From contig NZ_BMKU01000006.1 of the NCBI RefSeq assembly GCF_014644495.1, positions 62,001-126,000 on the forward strand: 64,000 nt of DNA. Direction: 5' to 3'. The notes below the pieces were generated by a model. That model saw only the letters and a list, made by a program, of their open reading frames with translations. It was not told the origin of the DNA and did not search any database. Below are positions 51,099-59,933 of this stretch, one piece after another. A program made the position numbers and the translations under genes. The first letter of the stretch is position 1; each line of letters opens with the position of its first letter. Origin of the DNA: Pseudarthrobacter polychromogenes. GTDB taxonomy: Bacteria > Actinomycetota > Actinomycetes > Actinomycetales > Micrococcaceae.

Positions 51099-53170
51099 AC
51101 GCCCGCAGGAAGGACTCCACCGAGATCAGCGAAGCAGCAGCTGCCCAGGACGCACCCGACGCGGAGCTGGTGGACAAACCCGTCGAGGACGACGACTTCG
51201 TGGAGGAGGAGTTCAAGCCCTCCGAAGCCGACGGAGACATGTTCGGCGGGATGCCCGCCAAGAAGGCCCAGCACTTCTGGCCCTCCGCCAAGCGGCTGAT
51301 GGGGCTGCTGAAGCCTGAGGCACTGGGAATCTACGTGGTGGTGGGCATGGTGGTGATCGCCGTGGTCCTGAACGTCATCGCCCCCAAGATCCTGGGCCAG
51401 GCCATGGACGTCATCTTCGCCGGAGTGGTGGGAAAGCAGCTTCCGGCAGGCGCCAGCAAGGAACAGTTCGTGGACGGTCTGCGCCAGCAGGGCCAGGACA
51501 ACTTTGCGGACATGGTCTCCCGGATGGAACTGGTGCCCGGCACCGGCATCAACTTCGACAAGCTCAGCATGCTCATCGCGGTGGTCCTGCTGATGTACTT
51601 TGTGGCCAACATCTTCCTCTGGCTGCAGGGCTACGTGCTGAACCGCATCGTGATGAAGGTGATCCGGCGGCTCCGCGATGACACCGAACGGAAGCTGAAC
51701 CGCCTCCCGCTCAACTACTTCGACACCCGCCAGCGCGGCGACGTGCTGTCCCGGGTAACGAACGACGTCGACAACATCCAGCAGGCGCTCCAGCAGGCCT
51801 TCGCCCAGCTCATCAACTCGTTGCTGACCGTCATCGGCATCGTGGTGATGATGTTCATCGTGTCCTGGCAGCTGGCCCTGATAGCGCTGGTTGCCCTTCC
51901 CCTCTCTGGGGTGGCAGCGGGCATGATTGGCGTGCGCAGCCAGAAGCTCTTTGCCGCCCAGTGGAAGAACACGGGGGCGCTGAACGGGCAGATTGAGGAA
52001 TCCTTCTCGGGGCATGACCTGGTGAGGGTGTTCGGCCGCGACGCGGACATGCTGGAACGGTTCGAGGAACGCAATGAGGAACTGTGCAAGGCCAGCTTCG
52101 GGGCGCAGTTCGTCTCCGGCATCATCTTCCCGGTCATGCAGTTTGTTTCCTACCTCAGCTACGTGGGCATCGCCGTGGTGGGCGGATTGCGGGTGGCTTC
52201 CGGGTCCATGTCCCTGGGCGACGCCACCGCGTTCATCCAGTATTCCCGCGAGTTCACGCAGCCGCTGGGCCAGATGGCCGGCATGGCAAACATGCTGCAG
52301 TCCGGCGTGGCCTCCGCTGAACGGGTCTTCGAGTTCCTCGACGCCGACGAGCAGGACGAGGAAACCGCCACCGAGCACCTCCCGGCCAGGACTGACGGGC
52401 ACGTTGATTTCAACAACGTCACCTTCAGCTACACCGAGGACAAAAAACTGATCGAGGATCTGTCCTTCACCGCCGAACCGGGAAACACCGTGGCCATCGT
52501 GGGGCCCACCGGCGCCGGAAAGACCACCCTGGTCAACCTGGTCATGAGGTTCTACGAGCTCAATGCCGGATCCATCATGCTGGACGGCGTGGACATCACC
52601 CACCTCAGCCGCTCCGAACTCCGCTCCAAGGTGGGCATGGTGCTGCAGGATGCCTGGCTGTTCGGCGGGTCCATCTACGACAACATCCGCTACGGCAACC
52701 TCGAAGCCACCGAGGAACAGGTGATGGCCGCCGCCAAAGCCACTTTCGTGGACCGCTTCGTGCGGGCCCTTCCGGAGGGCTACAACACCGTCATCGACGA
52801 GGAAGGCAACAACGTCAGTGCCGGCGAAAAACAGCTGATCACCATCGCCCGTGCCTTCGTGGCGAATCCCTCGCTGCTGATCCTCGATGAGGCCACCAGC
52901 TCCGTTGACACCCGCACCGAGCTGCTGGTGCAGAAGGCCATGGCCGCGCTCCGCACGGACCGCACCAGCTTTGTGATTGCCCACCGGCTCTCAACAATCC
53001 GCGACGCCGACACCATCCTGGTGATGGAAAACGGCAGGATCGTGGAACAGGGCAACCACAAGGTCCTCCTCGCCGCGAGAGGCGCGTACTACCGCCTGTA
53101 CATGTCCCAGTTCGCCGGGTCGGACGCAGAGGACGTCCCGGTGGACGATTCGACGGCGGTGCACAGTTGA
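51095..53170 (+). CDS. Heterodimeric ABC exporter subunit with canonical ATPase
   Basis: The 691-residue partner begins with an acidic 60-residue extension (ELVDKPVEDDDFVEEEF), followed by the membrane domain and an ATPase with Walker A GPTGAGKTT, a variant signature VSAGEKQL, canonical Walker B LLILDEATSSVD and H-loop AHRLST. A loop insertion of about 60 residues after the first membrane helix is typical of the long subunit in this exporter type. The pair is probably a multidrug or lipid exporter. The stop overlaps the thioesterase start (TTGA). Confidence 0.9.
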   Translation: MNARRKDSTEISEAAAAQDAPDAELVDKPVEDDDFVEEEFKPSEADGDMFGGMPAKKAQHFWPSAKRLMGLLKPEALGIYVVVGMVVIAVVLNVIAPKILGQAMDVIFAGVVGKQLPAGASKEQFVDGLRQQGQDNFADMVSRMELVPGTGINFDKLSMLIAVVLLMYFVANIFLWLQGYVLNRIVMKVIRRLRDDTERKLNRLPLNYFDTRQRGDVLSRVTNDVDNIQQALQQAFAQLINSLLTVIGIVVMMFIVSWQLALIALVALPLSGVAAGMIGVRSQKLFAAQWKNTGALNGQIEESFSGHDLVRVFGRDADMLERFEERNEELCKASFGAQFVSGIIFPVMQFVSYLSYVGIAVVGGLRVASGSMSLGDATAFIQYSREFTQPLGQMAGMANMLQSGVASAERVFEFLDADEQDEETATEHLPARTDGHVDFNNVTFSYTEDKKLIEDLSFTAEPGNTVAIVGPTGAGKTTLVNLVMRFYELNAGSIMLDGVDITHLSRSELRSKVGMVLQDAWLFGGSIYDNIRYGNLEATEEQVMAAAKATFVDRFVRALPEGYNTVIDEEGNNVSAGEKQLITIARAFVANPSLLILDEATSSVDTRTELLVQKAMAALRTDRTSFVIAHRLSTIRDADTILVMENGRIVEQGNHKVLLAARGAYYRLYMSQFAGSDAEDVPVDDSTAVHS

Positions 53171-53625
53171 GCAGCAACGGAAGCCAGCGGATCGAGGTCC
53201 TCATCCCCATGCGCTGGGGAGACATGGACGCCTACGGGCACATCAACAACGTGCAAATTGTCCGGATGCTTGAGGAAGCCCGCATCGCGGCCTTCGGCCC
53301 GCCCCGCGGTGCCGGCCTGCCCGGAGTTGACCCGCACGTCTCCCTGTTCAACGACGTCCCGGACGGCACCATGGCTTTGGTGGTGGACCACAAGATCCGG
53401 TACGTCAGGACTCTTGAGTACCGGAACGTGCCGGCCGTGGTGCAGGTGTGGATTGGCGCCGTCAAAGGGGCCAGCTTCGACATCCACTACCTCATCCAGG
53501 ACCCGGTCACCCTGGAGGACTGCGTCAAGGCGAGCAGCCACCTGGCGTTCGTGGATGAGGCCACAGGCCGCGTGCAGCGGCTGACACCTGAACAAAAGGA
53601 ACGCCTGGCGCCGTACACGGCCTGA
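53167..53625 (+). CDS. Hotdog-fold acyl-CoA thioesterase
   Basis: The 152-residue protein has the 4HBT-type motif RWGDMDAYGHINNVQIVRMLEEAR with the catalytic Asp, then VVDHKIRYVRTLEYR and the central ASFDIHYLIQD strand. It hydrolyses an acyl-CoA thioester. I use TTG 53167, which overlaps the ABC subunit stop (TTGA) and is the only start upstream of the conserved strand; it has no strong ribosome binding site, so translation probably depends on the upstream gene. The operon position suggests that the exporter may handle an acyl compound, which is inference. Confidence 0.85.
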   Translation: MSSNGSQRIEVLIPMRWGDMDAYGHINNVQIVRMLEEARIAAFGPPRGAGLPGVDPHVSLFNDVPDGTMALVVDHKIRYVRTLEYRNVPAVVQVWIGAVKGASFDIHYLIQDPVTLEDCVKASSHLAFVDEATGRVQRLTPEQKERLAPYTA

Positions 53626-53706
53626 CGCGAATGGGCCGGTACCGGCACGCCCCGTTGCGCAGGAGCAGCAAGCACCGGAAACTGAAAACCTAAACAAGGA
53701 GCAAAC

Positions 53707-53940
53707 ATGGCCCAGAAAAAGACCTGGAAAGAAATGTCCCCGTCAGCAAAGGCCGGCACCATCCTGGTGGCCATCGCGCAGGTGTCCCTGCTGGTGGCAG
53801 CGCAGCGGGACATTTCGAAGCGGCCCGCAGCACTCATCAACGGTCCCAAAGCCGCATGGCGGGCAGCATCCTTCATCAACTTCATCGGCCCCGTGGGCTA
53901 CTTCACCTTCGGCCGAAAGCGTCCCGGCGCCGGCAAGTAG
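53707..53940 (+). CDS. Small single-segment membrane protein
   Basis: The 77-residue protein has one hydrophobic segment (TILVAIAQVSLLVAA, about 18-32), a basic middle with RDISKRPAALINGPKAAWR, a second, shorter hydrophobic stretch FINFIGPVGYFTFG, and a basic tail. It resembles PLD-nuclease N-terminal-like small membrane proteins seen in actinobacteria, with no known activity. A strong AAGGAG ribosome binding site precedes the ATG. Confidence 0.75.
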   Translation: MAQKKTWKEMSPSAKAGTILVAIAQVSLLVAAQRDISKRPAALINGPKAAWRAASFINFIGPVGYFTFGRKRPGAGK

Positions 53941-53972
53941 CGGCACCGGGGCTGCCGGGGGGCTAAAGAGGA

Positions 53973-55667
53973 CTAGACCGGCACCCGGAACATGAAGGTG
54001 GTCCCTTCGCCCAGGGCGCTGTCCACCTCGATGGTCCCCCCGTGTGCCTCAACGATCGCCTTGCTGATCGGCAGGCCGAGGCCCACGCCGGGGATGGCTG
54101 TCCTTCGGACAGTGCTGGCGCGGAAGAACTTGGCGAAGACTTCGGACGCGTCTTCCGGGCTCAGTCCCATGCCGGTATCGGTGACCCGGCAGGCCAGGTG
54201 CCCGTCCTCCTCCGCGAGTGAGACCATCACGCTGCCGCCGTCGGGGGAGTACTTGATGGCGTTGGACACCAGGTTGTCCAGCACCTGAGAGATCCTTGGC
54301 CCGTCCACGTGGGCCTCCAGCCGGTCCGGGGTATCAGCCTCCAGCGCCACTCCCGAAGCTGCTGCCCGGGGGATGGCAGAGGAAACGCTGGCGCGCACCA
54401 GTTCTGCCACGTCCACGGCCTCGGGCGTCACGATCAGCTGGCCGTTCCGGCTGGACAGCAGGTCCGATACCAGCGTCAGGAGCCGTTCGGAGTTCCGGCG
54501 GATGATTTCCAGCATGTCACGCTGGGTGTCCTCGGGCTCGTCGCCAAGAAGGATTTCCACGTAGCCCAGGATCGAGGTCAGCGGCGTCCGAAATTCGTGC
54601 GAGACGCTGGAGACGAAATCATCCTTGGCCGTCAGGGCGTTCACCAGGTCCGTCACATCGCTGAAGACAATCACAGAACCGGCAAACGCGCCGTCGTCGT
54701 CCTTCATGGCCCGGGCGGTGGTCACGAAGGCGCGCTGTTCTCTTCCGGAGCCCAGCCAGACAAGGTAATCGGTGAAGGTTTCCCCGAGGACGGCGCGGCG
54801 GACCGGCCGCTGCTCAACGGGAACCAGCGTCACGCGGTCCGGCCCGAAGACCAGCAGCTGGGACTCGTTCGGATCCGCGATGTCCTTGGGCCGGGCGAGT
54901 TCGTGGTTGATCCGCTGCCTTCTGTTCATCAGGACGTCGTGCCCGTCCGCGTCGACCGCAAGGACCCCCAAGTGGACAGTGTCCAGGATGGTGTTCAGGA
55001 GCGCCCCCTGGCGCTGGCTGGTGCGCAGGTTGTCCTGCAGTTGGGCATCCTTCTCCTCAAGCGCGCGCTGCTGCCGCGTCATGCTGAGCGTCAATACGCT
55101 GACGGACACCCCGATGCCGAGCATCATGACCGGAAGGAGCAGGGACCGCGCCAGGTCCTGGGGCGTCGGGCTCCCCTCCAGCAGCAGCGGGACCCAAATG
55201 ATGGCAAGCGGGGCCAGGAAGGACAGCCACAGGGATGTCCGGGGGTAGTATCCGGACGCGCACAGCCAGATCACCGGGAACACGGCCAGCAGGCTGATCC
55301 CGGTGAGGCTTTCCTGCCCGCCGCCCTCCCGGCCCACGGCGATGGAGACAAAGTCCAGCAGCGGAATGATGAGGAAACTCGTGTACGGCAGCCGGTCCCA
55401 CGGAACCAGGTAGCAGAGGGCCATGATCACCAGCTGGGACACCAGGAAGGCCACGAACAGCGGGTTGTCCATGGTGACGGGGAAAAACGCCCACACCAGG
55501 AATGCCGTGAGGAGCGTTGTCACGAACAGCGGCATCTGGCTCAGCGCCACCCGGTCCGTCAGCCGGTACTCGTGGAAGGGCCGCCGGAAGAACCTCAGCT
55601 TGCCCGAGGACCAGGCCACAGGGTGGTCCATGGCGCGGAACTTGCGGGGCGGGGTGTGTGAAGCCAT
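53973..55667 (-). CDS. Membrane sensor histidine kinase
   Basis: The 564-residue kinase has about six N-terminal membrane segments (residues 45-200), a coiled linker, a PAS-like domain (about 220-335), a HisKA helix with SHEFRTPLTSILGYVE (phospho-His at about 357) and an HATPase with DNLVSNAIKYS, DTGMGLS and GVGLGLPISK. The signal is unknown. It diverges from the response regulator gene 57 bp away, its likely partner. The ATG at 55667 has a weak ribosome binding site; Met13 is an alternative start. Confidence 0.9.
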   Translation of the reverse strand: MASHTPPRKFRAMDHPVAWSSGKLRFFRRPFHEYRLTDRVALSQMPLFVTTLLTAFLVWAFFPVTMDNPLFVAFLVSQLVIMALCYLVPWDRLPYTSFLIIPLLDFVSIAVGREGGGQESLTGISLLAVFPVIWLCASGYYPRTSLWLSFLAPLAIIWVPLLLEGSPTPQDLARSLLLPVMMLGIGVSVSVLTLSMTRQQRALEEKDAQLQDNLRTSQRQGALLNTILDTVHLGVLAVDADGHDVLMNRRQRINHELARPKDIADPNESQLLVFGPDRVTLVPVEQRPVRRAVLGETFTDYLVWLGSGREQRAFVTTARAMKDDDGAFAGSVIVFSDVTDLVNALTAKDDFVSSVSHEFRTPLTSILGYVEILLGDEPEDTQRDMLEIIRRNSERLLTLVSDLLSSRNGQLIVTPEAVDVAELVRASVSSAIPRAAASGVALEADTPDRLEAHVDGPRISQVLDNLVSNAIKYSPDGGSVMVSLAEEDGHLACRVTDTGMGLSPEDASEVFAKFFRASTVRRTAIPGVGLGLPISKAIVEAHGGTIEVDSALGEGTTFMFRVPV

Positions 55668-55724
55668 GCCAGCAGGATATCGGCAGCCAGCTATACTTCA
55701 GACGTTGGCTGCTGAGGGGGCGCT

Positions 55725-56495
55725 ATGAGTGATGCACGAGTGGGACTGGTCATCGAGGATGACCACGACATCCGGGAACTGGTACGCACCGTGCTGTCCC
55801 AGGCCGGGTTCGACGTAAGCGTTGCCAGCAGCGGGGCAGAAGGTGTCCTCGTGGCTAAGACCCTCAATCCGGATGTCATCACCCTGGACCTCGGACTTCC
55901 GGACATCGACGGGTTTGAGGTCTCCCGCCAGATCCGAGAGTTTTCGGACGCCTACATTGTGATGCTCACGGCCCGCACCGAGGAGCTGGACACCCTGATC
56001 GGGCTGGAGTCCGGGGCTGACGACTACCTCACCAAACCGTTCCGCCCCAGGGAGCTCCGCGCCCGCATTGCCGCGATGATGCGCCGCCCCCGTTCTGTCG
56101 CCGATCCTGCTGACGCCATGCCGGGAGATGCCGCGGCCGATGGCGGAGCCGCCCACCCTGAGCGCGGGAACTTCAGCCACAACGGGCTGGAGCTGAGCTA
56201 CGCATCCCGGACCGTGGTTGTTGACGGCAAGGAAATGAACCTGACCCGCACGGAGTTCGAACTCCTGCACGCCCTCCTGGAAGCCGGCCGGACAGTCCGG
56301 ACCAAGTCCGACCTGGTCCGGCGGCTGCGGGACGAGGATTACGACGTCGGCAGCTACATCAGCGAGGCAGACGAACGGTCCGTCGAGGTCCACATGGGCA
56401 ACCTTCGCAAGAAGCTGGGCGACTCACCGCAGAAGCCGCGCTGGCTCCAGACCGTCCGTGGCGTGGGTTACCGCCTGGCTCCGGGCGAGCACTGA
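55725..56495 (+). CDS. OmpR-type response regulator
   Basis: The 256-residue protein has a receiver domain with the acidic pocket EDD (11-13), phospho-acceptor Asp55 in LDLGLPD, and Lys in LTKPF. An Ala/Asp-rich linker (about 125-150) leads to a winged-helix domain ending GVGYRLAPGEH. It should be phosphorylated by the divergent kinase. Its final 28 bp overlap the convergent Hpt-like gene. Confidence 0.93.
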   Translation: MSDARVGLVIEDDHDIRELVRTVLSQAGFDVSVASSGAEGVLVAKTLNPDVITLDLGLPDIDGFEVSRQIREFSDAYIVMLTARTEELDTLIGLESGADDYLTKPFRPRELRARIAAMMRRPRSVADPADAMPGDAAADGGAAHPERGNFSHNGLELSYASRTVVVDGKEMNLTRTEFELLHALLEAGRTVRTKSDLVRRLRDEDYDVGSYISEADERSVEVHMGNLRKKLGDSPQKPRWLQTVRGVGYRLAPGEH

Positions 56496-56878
56496 GACTG
56501 CAGGCGGTGCATGGTTTGCCGGCTGCAAAGGTTGATGGGCCGGAGGAATGCGGCGGCCAGTTGCGGCAGGACGACTGCCACATCTGAGTGGCGGGCTTCG
56601 CTGCGGAGCTCACCCTCCAGGTCCATGGCCAGACCGGCCAGCCGCTCGGCGCCCACCATCTGGCTGGAGGTTTTCAGGCTGAGGACTGCGTCCACCGAAC
56701 CTTCCAGGTCTCCCGTGGTCAGCGCCAGCCGGAGGCGTCCAATCCGGTGCGGCAGGTACTCGATGAAGTTCCCCACGAAGACCTTGCAGTACCCCTCGTC
56801 CTCCTCCAGCTCCTCCCTCAACCGGTCGAGAACCGACTGGTCCACCAAGGGCCGGGGGGCATCATCTGCGGCGCTCAT
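56468..56878 (-). CDS. Hpt-like protein lacking the phospho-histidine
   Basis: The 136-residue protein has the pattern of a histidine phosphotransfer domain (DRLREELEEDEGYCKVF, then GDLEGSVDAVLSLKTSSQMVGAERLAGLAMDLE, read in two pieces). Where Hpt domains have AHTLKGSS, this has VLSLKTSS, with Leu at the phospho-His position. It therefore cannot relay phosphate in the normal way and may bind and modulate the kinase or regulator. The ATG at 56878 follows AAAGGA. It is convergent with the regulator gene and overlaps it by 28 bp. The family call is good; the function is inferred. Confidence 0.75.
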   Translation of the reverse strand: MSAADDAPRPLVDQSVLDRLREELEEDEGYCKVFVGNFIEYLPHRIGRLRLALTTGDLEGSVDAVLSLKTSSQMVGAERLAGLAMDLEGELRSEARHSDVAVVLPQLAAAFLRPINLCSRQTMHRLQSQCSPGARR

Positions 56879-57249
56879 GACGGTCCTTTCGGCGGGAACA
56901 GTCCCTTCCTGGAAGGGGGCGGTTACGTGGGGCATTTGTTTCACTTCAGGTTAGGGGCGTTGCTTTCGCGCGACGGGTTTTGGAAACAGAATTGTGGGTT
57001 TCTTGATGAGACTGCGGGTTTACCCCTCCGCCGTGGGCACGTGGTTTTTGTGCCCGGTTTTGCGCCCGGTTCCCAGCATTGGGAGCGGTTGCAGCGGGGC
57101 CGAGAACGGGGTGGCGGTTTGCCTGGATTTGAACCCATCCATCCTTCCTGCCAGCACTCAAGAACTGCGGCGGGAATGCCTAAAGATTGGCTCAAGATGC
57201 CGTGAAAGCGGCGAATCCTGGTTGGGAGCAGGCACGCAGGAGCGGCGAT
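56879..57249. other. Intergenic region without a supported gene
   Basis: I see no reading frame with gene-like composition, no tRNA and no strong hairpin. The stretch holds the upstream region of the Hpt-like gene and the downstream region of vsr. Two GCCCGGTT repeats (around 57052 and 57065) are the only pattern noted. Confidence 0.4.
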
Positions 57250-57678
57250 TCAGCGGCCGGTTTCCAGGAACCGCACCAGCTCGGTTTCCAGCGCGGAGCT
57301 GTCCTTGAGTTCGCATTCCCACACGGTGAGGACCTGCCAGCCGGCCTCTTCCAGCAGGCGGCGTTGATGGGCGTCCCGGTCGCGGGTCCGGCTGCGCTTG
57401 GCGGCCCAGAATTCAGCGTTGGCCTGGGGCGCGTGCAGGCCCACGCGGCAGTCATGGAAGTGCCAGAAGCAGCCGTTGACAAAGATCACCTTGCGGCGGC
57501 CGGCGAATACCAGGTCCGGGTTGCCGGGCAGGCGGGTGGCGCCGGCTCTGCCGTGCAGCCGGTAGCGGTATCCCTTGGCATGGAGGAGCCTGCGCACCAG
57601 CAGTTCCGGCTTGGTGTTCTTGCCCCGTATCCGGGACATGTTCCAGCTGCGCCGCTCAGGAGTGAGCTTGTCCGCCAT
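57250..57678 (-). CDS. vsr: Very short patch repair endonuclease
   Basis: The 142-residue Vsr-type endonuclease nicks at T:G mismatches that arise from deamination of 5-methylcytosine. It has the N-terminal RRSWNMSRIRGKNTKPE helix, the catalytic Asp in LPGNPDLVF, the zinc and active-site cluster VNGCFWHFHDC, and RDRDAHQRRLLEEAGW. Its usual partner is a cytosine-5 methyltransferase, which is not in this window. Confidence 0.93.
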   Translation of the reverse strand: MADKLTPERRSWNMSRIRGKNTKPELLVRRLLHAKGYRYRLHGRAGATRLPGNPDLVFAGRRKVIFVNGCFWHFHDCRVGLHAPQANAEFWAAKRSRTRDRDAHQRRLLEEAGWQVLTVWECELKDSSALETELVRFLETGR

Positions 57679-57697
57679 GCCTTCAGTCTAGGAGCTC

Positions 57698-58132
57698 CTA
57701 GATTTCGCGCTCCGGCTGTTCGCCGAATTCGAAGTGGCGGCCGCTGACGGACGTCGGCTCAATCTCCACGTAGAAGTCTTTCAGGGTGGGTACCCAGGTC
57801 TTCAGCCCCAGTTCCTCCACCGCTGCCAGTTCCGCAGAGTTGCTGAGGACGCGCGCTTTTCCACGCAGCACCACGGACCAAGCCTCCTCCGAGAGGATGC
57901 CGTCCGTTTCGAATAGAACCGTGGAGTTGATGGTCAACTGGGCCAGCTTGTTGCCAGGAGCCGTCCGGAGATAGATTTTCCGGTTGGCGGTGACGTAGTT
58001 GACCGGGAAGATATCCGGCTCTCCCGCGACGGACACCACCAGCCTCCCGTGCTTTGTGCCCTCCAGCAGACGCCAGGACTGCTCGTCGTCGAGTTCCAGA
58101 ACGGGTTGTCCATCCACATGTTCAAACATCAT
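57698..58132 (-). CDS. Pyridoxamine 5'-phosphate oxidase-like flavin-binding protein
   Basis: The 144-residue split-barrel protein has the pattern SWRLLEGTKHGRLVV, DIFPVNYV, KIYLRTAPGNKL and SVVLRGKARVL of PNPOx-like proteins that bind FMN or F420 and reduce small compounds. No substrate can be assigned. Two ATGs in tandem (58132 and 58129) start it. A dyad lies 12 bp upstream. It is in the same orientation as vsr, 19 bp away. Confidence 0.85.
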   Translation of the reverse strand: MMFEHVDGQPVLELDDEQSWRLLEGTKHGRLVVSVAGEPDIFPVNYVTANRKIYLRTAPGNKLAQLTINSTVLFETDGILSEEAWSVVLRGKARVLSNSAELAAVEELGLKTWVPTLKDFYVEIEPTSVSGRHFEFGEQPEREI

Positions 58133-58143
58133 GACGCCATTCT

Positions 58144-58160
58144 TCTACGTAATGTAGAAA
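58144..58160. promoter_or_regulatory. Dyad upstream of the PNPOx-like gene
   Basis: TTCTAC-GTAAT-GTAGAA is a 6-bp perfect inverted repeat with a 5-bp spacer, 12 bp before the start codon and in an AT-rich patch. It is a plausible operator; the regulator is not identifiable. Confidence 0.4.
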
Positions 58161-58194
58161 CATGCCAGAGGGTAACAGGAACTTTGGGCGCCGT

Positions 58195-58476
58195 TCAGGA
58201 GGTGACGGTTCCATGCCGTGAGCAGCTGGCAGTCCAGGCATGGGGTGACACCTGGACCTTGAGTCGGCGCCCGCACTGGCCGCAATAGCGCGGCGGTTCC
58301 AGCTGAAGCCGCGCAGCGCACTCCCGGTGGGCGGTGCCCGCCACGTGCACATCGCCCGCCTGGAGGACGTTCGACGGCGGTGCGCTCCCGCCGTCGAACG
58401 TTTCCGTCGGGTACAACTCGCCGCAGTGGCCGCAGAAGCTCCCGATGAGTGAGCTGGTCGAGCGGTTGGGGATCAT
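58195..58476 (-). CDS. bsaP: Biotin synthase auxiliary protein (BsaP-like)
   Basis: The 93-residue protein has paired cysteines CGHCG (residues 15-19) and CGQCGRRL (65-72), a PPRYC motif, VQVSPHAW and a final CSRHG. This fits the small actinobacterial iron-sulfur protein encoded beside bioB and described as an auxiliary factor for biotin synthase. The ATG overlaps the bioB stop by 4 bp (58473-58476), so the two are co-translated. It probably helps regenerate or protect the auxiliary iron-sulfur cluster of BioB. The name rests on recollection of the family and the gene order. Confidence 0.82.
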   Translation of the reverse strand: MIPNRSTSSLIGSFCGHCGELYPTETFDGGSAPPSNVLQAGDVHVAGTAHRECAARLQLEPPRYCGQCGRRLKVQVSPHAWTASCSRHGTVTS

Positions 58477-59492
58477 AGGGTCTTCTGGAGTTCCTTGATG
58501 GGCATGTTGAGGTCCACCAGCAGGGTGAGGTCGGCAGCGGCGGGACGGCCCAGGGTAGTCAGGTAGTTGCCCACGATGACGGCGTTGATCCCGCCCAGTA
58601 GCCCCTCTCGGGTACCGAGGTCGCCGAGGGTGAGCTCCCGGCCGCCGGCGTACCGCAGGACGGTGCGGGGCATGGCCAGCCGGAACGCGGCGATGGCGCG
58701 GAGGGCATCCTTGCCGTCCATCAGTTGCTGGTTTTCCAGCGGCGTGCCGGGCCTCGGATTGAGGAAATTCAACGGCACTTCGTGCGGTTCCAGGGCAGCC
58801 AGTTGCGCGGCCAGCTCTGCGCGCTGTTCGAGTGACTCGCCCATGCCGATCAGCGCCCCGCAGCACAGTTCCATGCCGGCCTCCTTGACCATGGCGCAGG
58901 TCTCCAGCCGCTCCTCGTAGCTGTGGGTGGTAACCACCTGCGGGAAGTAGCTCCGTGCCGTCTCGAGGTTGTGGTTATAGCGGTGGACGCCCCAGCTGGC
59001 GAGCTGGTCCACCTGGCGCTGGGTCAGCATGCCCAGGGAGCAGGCGATGTTGATGTCCACTTCCTCATTGATGCGGTCGATGGCGAACTTGATCTGGTTC
59101 ATGAGTTTGATGTCGGGTCCGCGGACGGCTGCCACGATGCAGAATTCAGTGGCCCCTGTTGCTGCTGTTTCCTTGGCCGCCCTGACCAGCTCCGGGATGT
59201 CCAGCCAGACGCCGCGGACGGGGCTGTCAAAGAGTCCGGACTGGCTGCAGAAGTGGCAGTCCTCCGGGCAGCCGCCGGTCTTGATGGAGATGATCCCTTC
59301 AACCTCCACGTCCTCACCGCAGTGCTTGAGGCGGACCTGGTGGGCAAGCTCCAGCGCGGCGGGGACGGCGGGGTCGGGGAGGCGCAGAACCTCCAGCAAT
59401 TGAGCCTCCGTGAGGCCGATCCCATCCTCCAGGACCTGCTGCCGCGCGGTCTCCAGGATTGGATATTCCGTGGTGGGGGAAATGGTTGTCAT
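58473..59492 (-). CDS. bioB: Biotin synthase
   Basis: The 339-residue radical SAM enzyme inserts sulfur into dethiobiotin. Cys75, Cys79 and Cys82 ([10 protein letters not shown]) bind the 4Fe-4S cluster. Other conserved regions are [43 protein letters not shown] and the late [10 protein letters not shown]. The radical SAM domain is complete. It is followed in a coupled arrangement by the BsaP-like gene. No other biotin gene is in the window, so the pathway is split. Confidence 0.95.
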   Translation of the reverse strand: MTTISPTTEYPILETARQQVLEDGIGLTEAQLLEVLRLPDPAVPAALELAHQVRLKHCGEDVEVEGIISIKTGGCPEDCHFCSQSGLFDSPVRGVWLDIPELVRAAKETAATGATEFCIVAAVRGPDIKLMNQIKFAIDRINEEVDINIACSLGMLTQRQVDQLASWGVHRYNHNLETARSYFPQVVTTHSYEERLETCAMVKEAGMELCCGALIGMGESLEQRAELAAQLAALEPHEVPLNFLNPRPGTPLENQQLMDGKDALRAIAAFRLAMPRTVLRYAGGRELTLGDLGTREGLLGGINAVIVGNYLTTLGRPAAADLTLLVDLNMPIKELQKTL

Positions 59493-59933
59493 CGCCGTCC
59501 TAGCTTTCGGTTGTGATCTCCTTCCGACAGTAATTCCGGTATCTTTAGCCGGTTTTGTGGAAGGGCAACAATGGGCGGTAACGGCTTTTGTTTACGGCAA
59601 CAGTCAAGGCACAACTCCTCCGAATAACCGGACATGGTGCGGTCGGCGAACGACGCGCCCGACGGCGGCCCGCAGTATGACTCGTCGCCCGCCTCGTCCA
59701 CGGACAGCCGGGGGAGTTGGCGTTGCCTCCGCAGAAGTAGCTTCTCCAGGGCAGCGCTCTGCCATACCAAATGTGCACCGGCCTTTGTAATGACTTCTTT
59801 CAAGGTCTCCAGAGAGTGATCAACCTTGGGCGGGTGTCTGTGGATAAGTCTTATCGCTGAAATGTGACCTGGGCTACCCTTAAGTCATTGTCCGGAGTTA
59901 GCCGTCTTGAAACAACTGGGGGATTAGCGGCCC
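59493..59933. other. Divergent intergenic region before the DUF6318 lipoprotein gene
   Basis: This 441-bp gap holds the bioB promoter side and the lipoprotein promoter side. A minus-strand reading frame of 104 codons at 59489-59803 has odd composition (CLDCCRKQK) and no recognised family, so I leave it as unsupported. A perfect TTATCCACA (DnaA box) lies on the minus strand at 59839-59847. No riboswitch or BioQ-type dyad was recognised. Confidence 0.4.

Noticed and set aside
54309..55661. Plus-strand frame of 450 codons
   Set aside because: Antisense to the histidine kinase, whose motifs are complete on the minus strand.
57120..57160. tRNA-like string with a TTCAAATCC T-loop on the minus strand
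   Set aside because: The T stem does not pair, and no acceptor or anticodon arm can be drawn around it.
59489..59803. Minus-strand frame of 104 codons upstream of bioB
   Set aside because: Odd composition, no ribosome binding site, no family; treated as unsupported.
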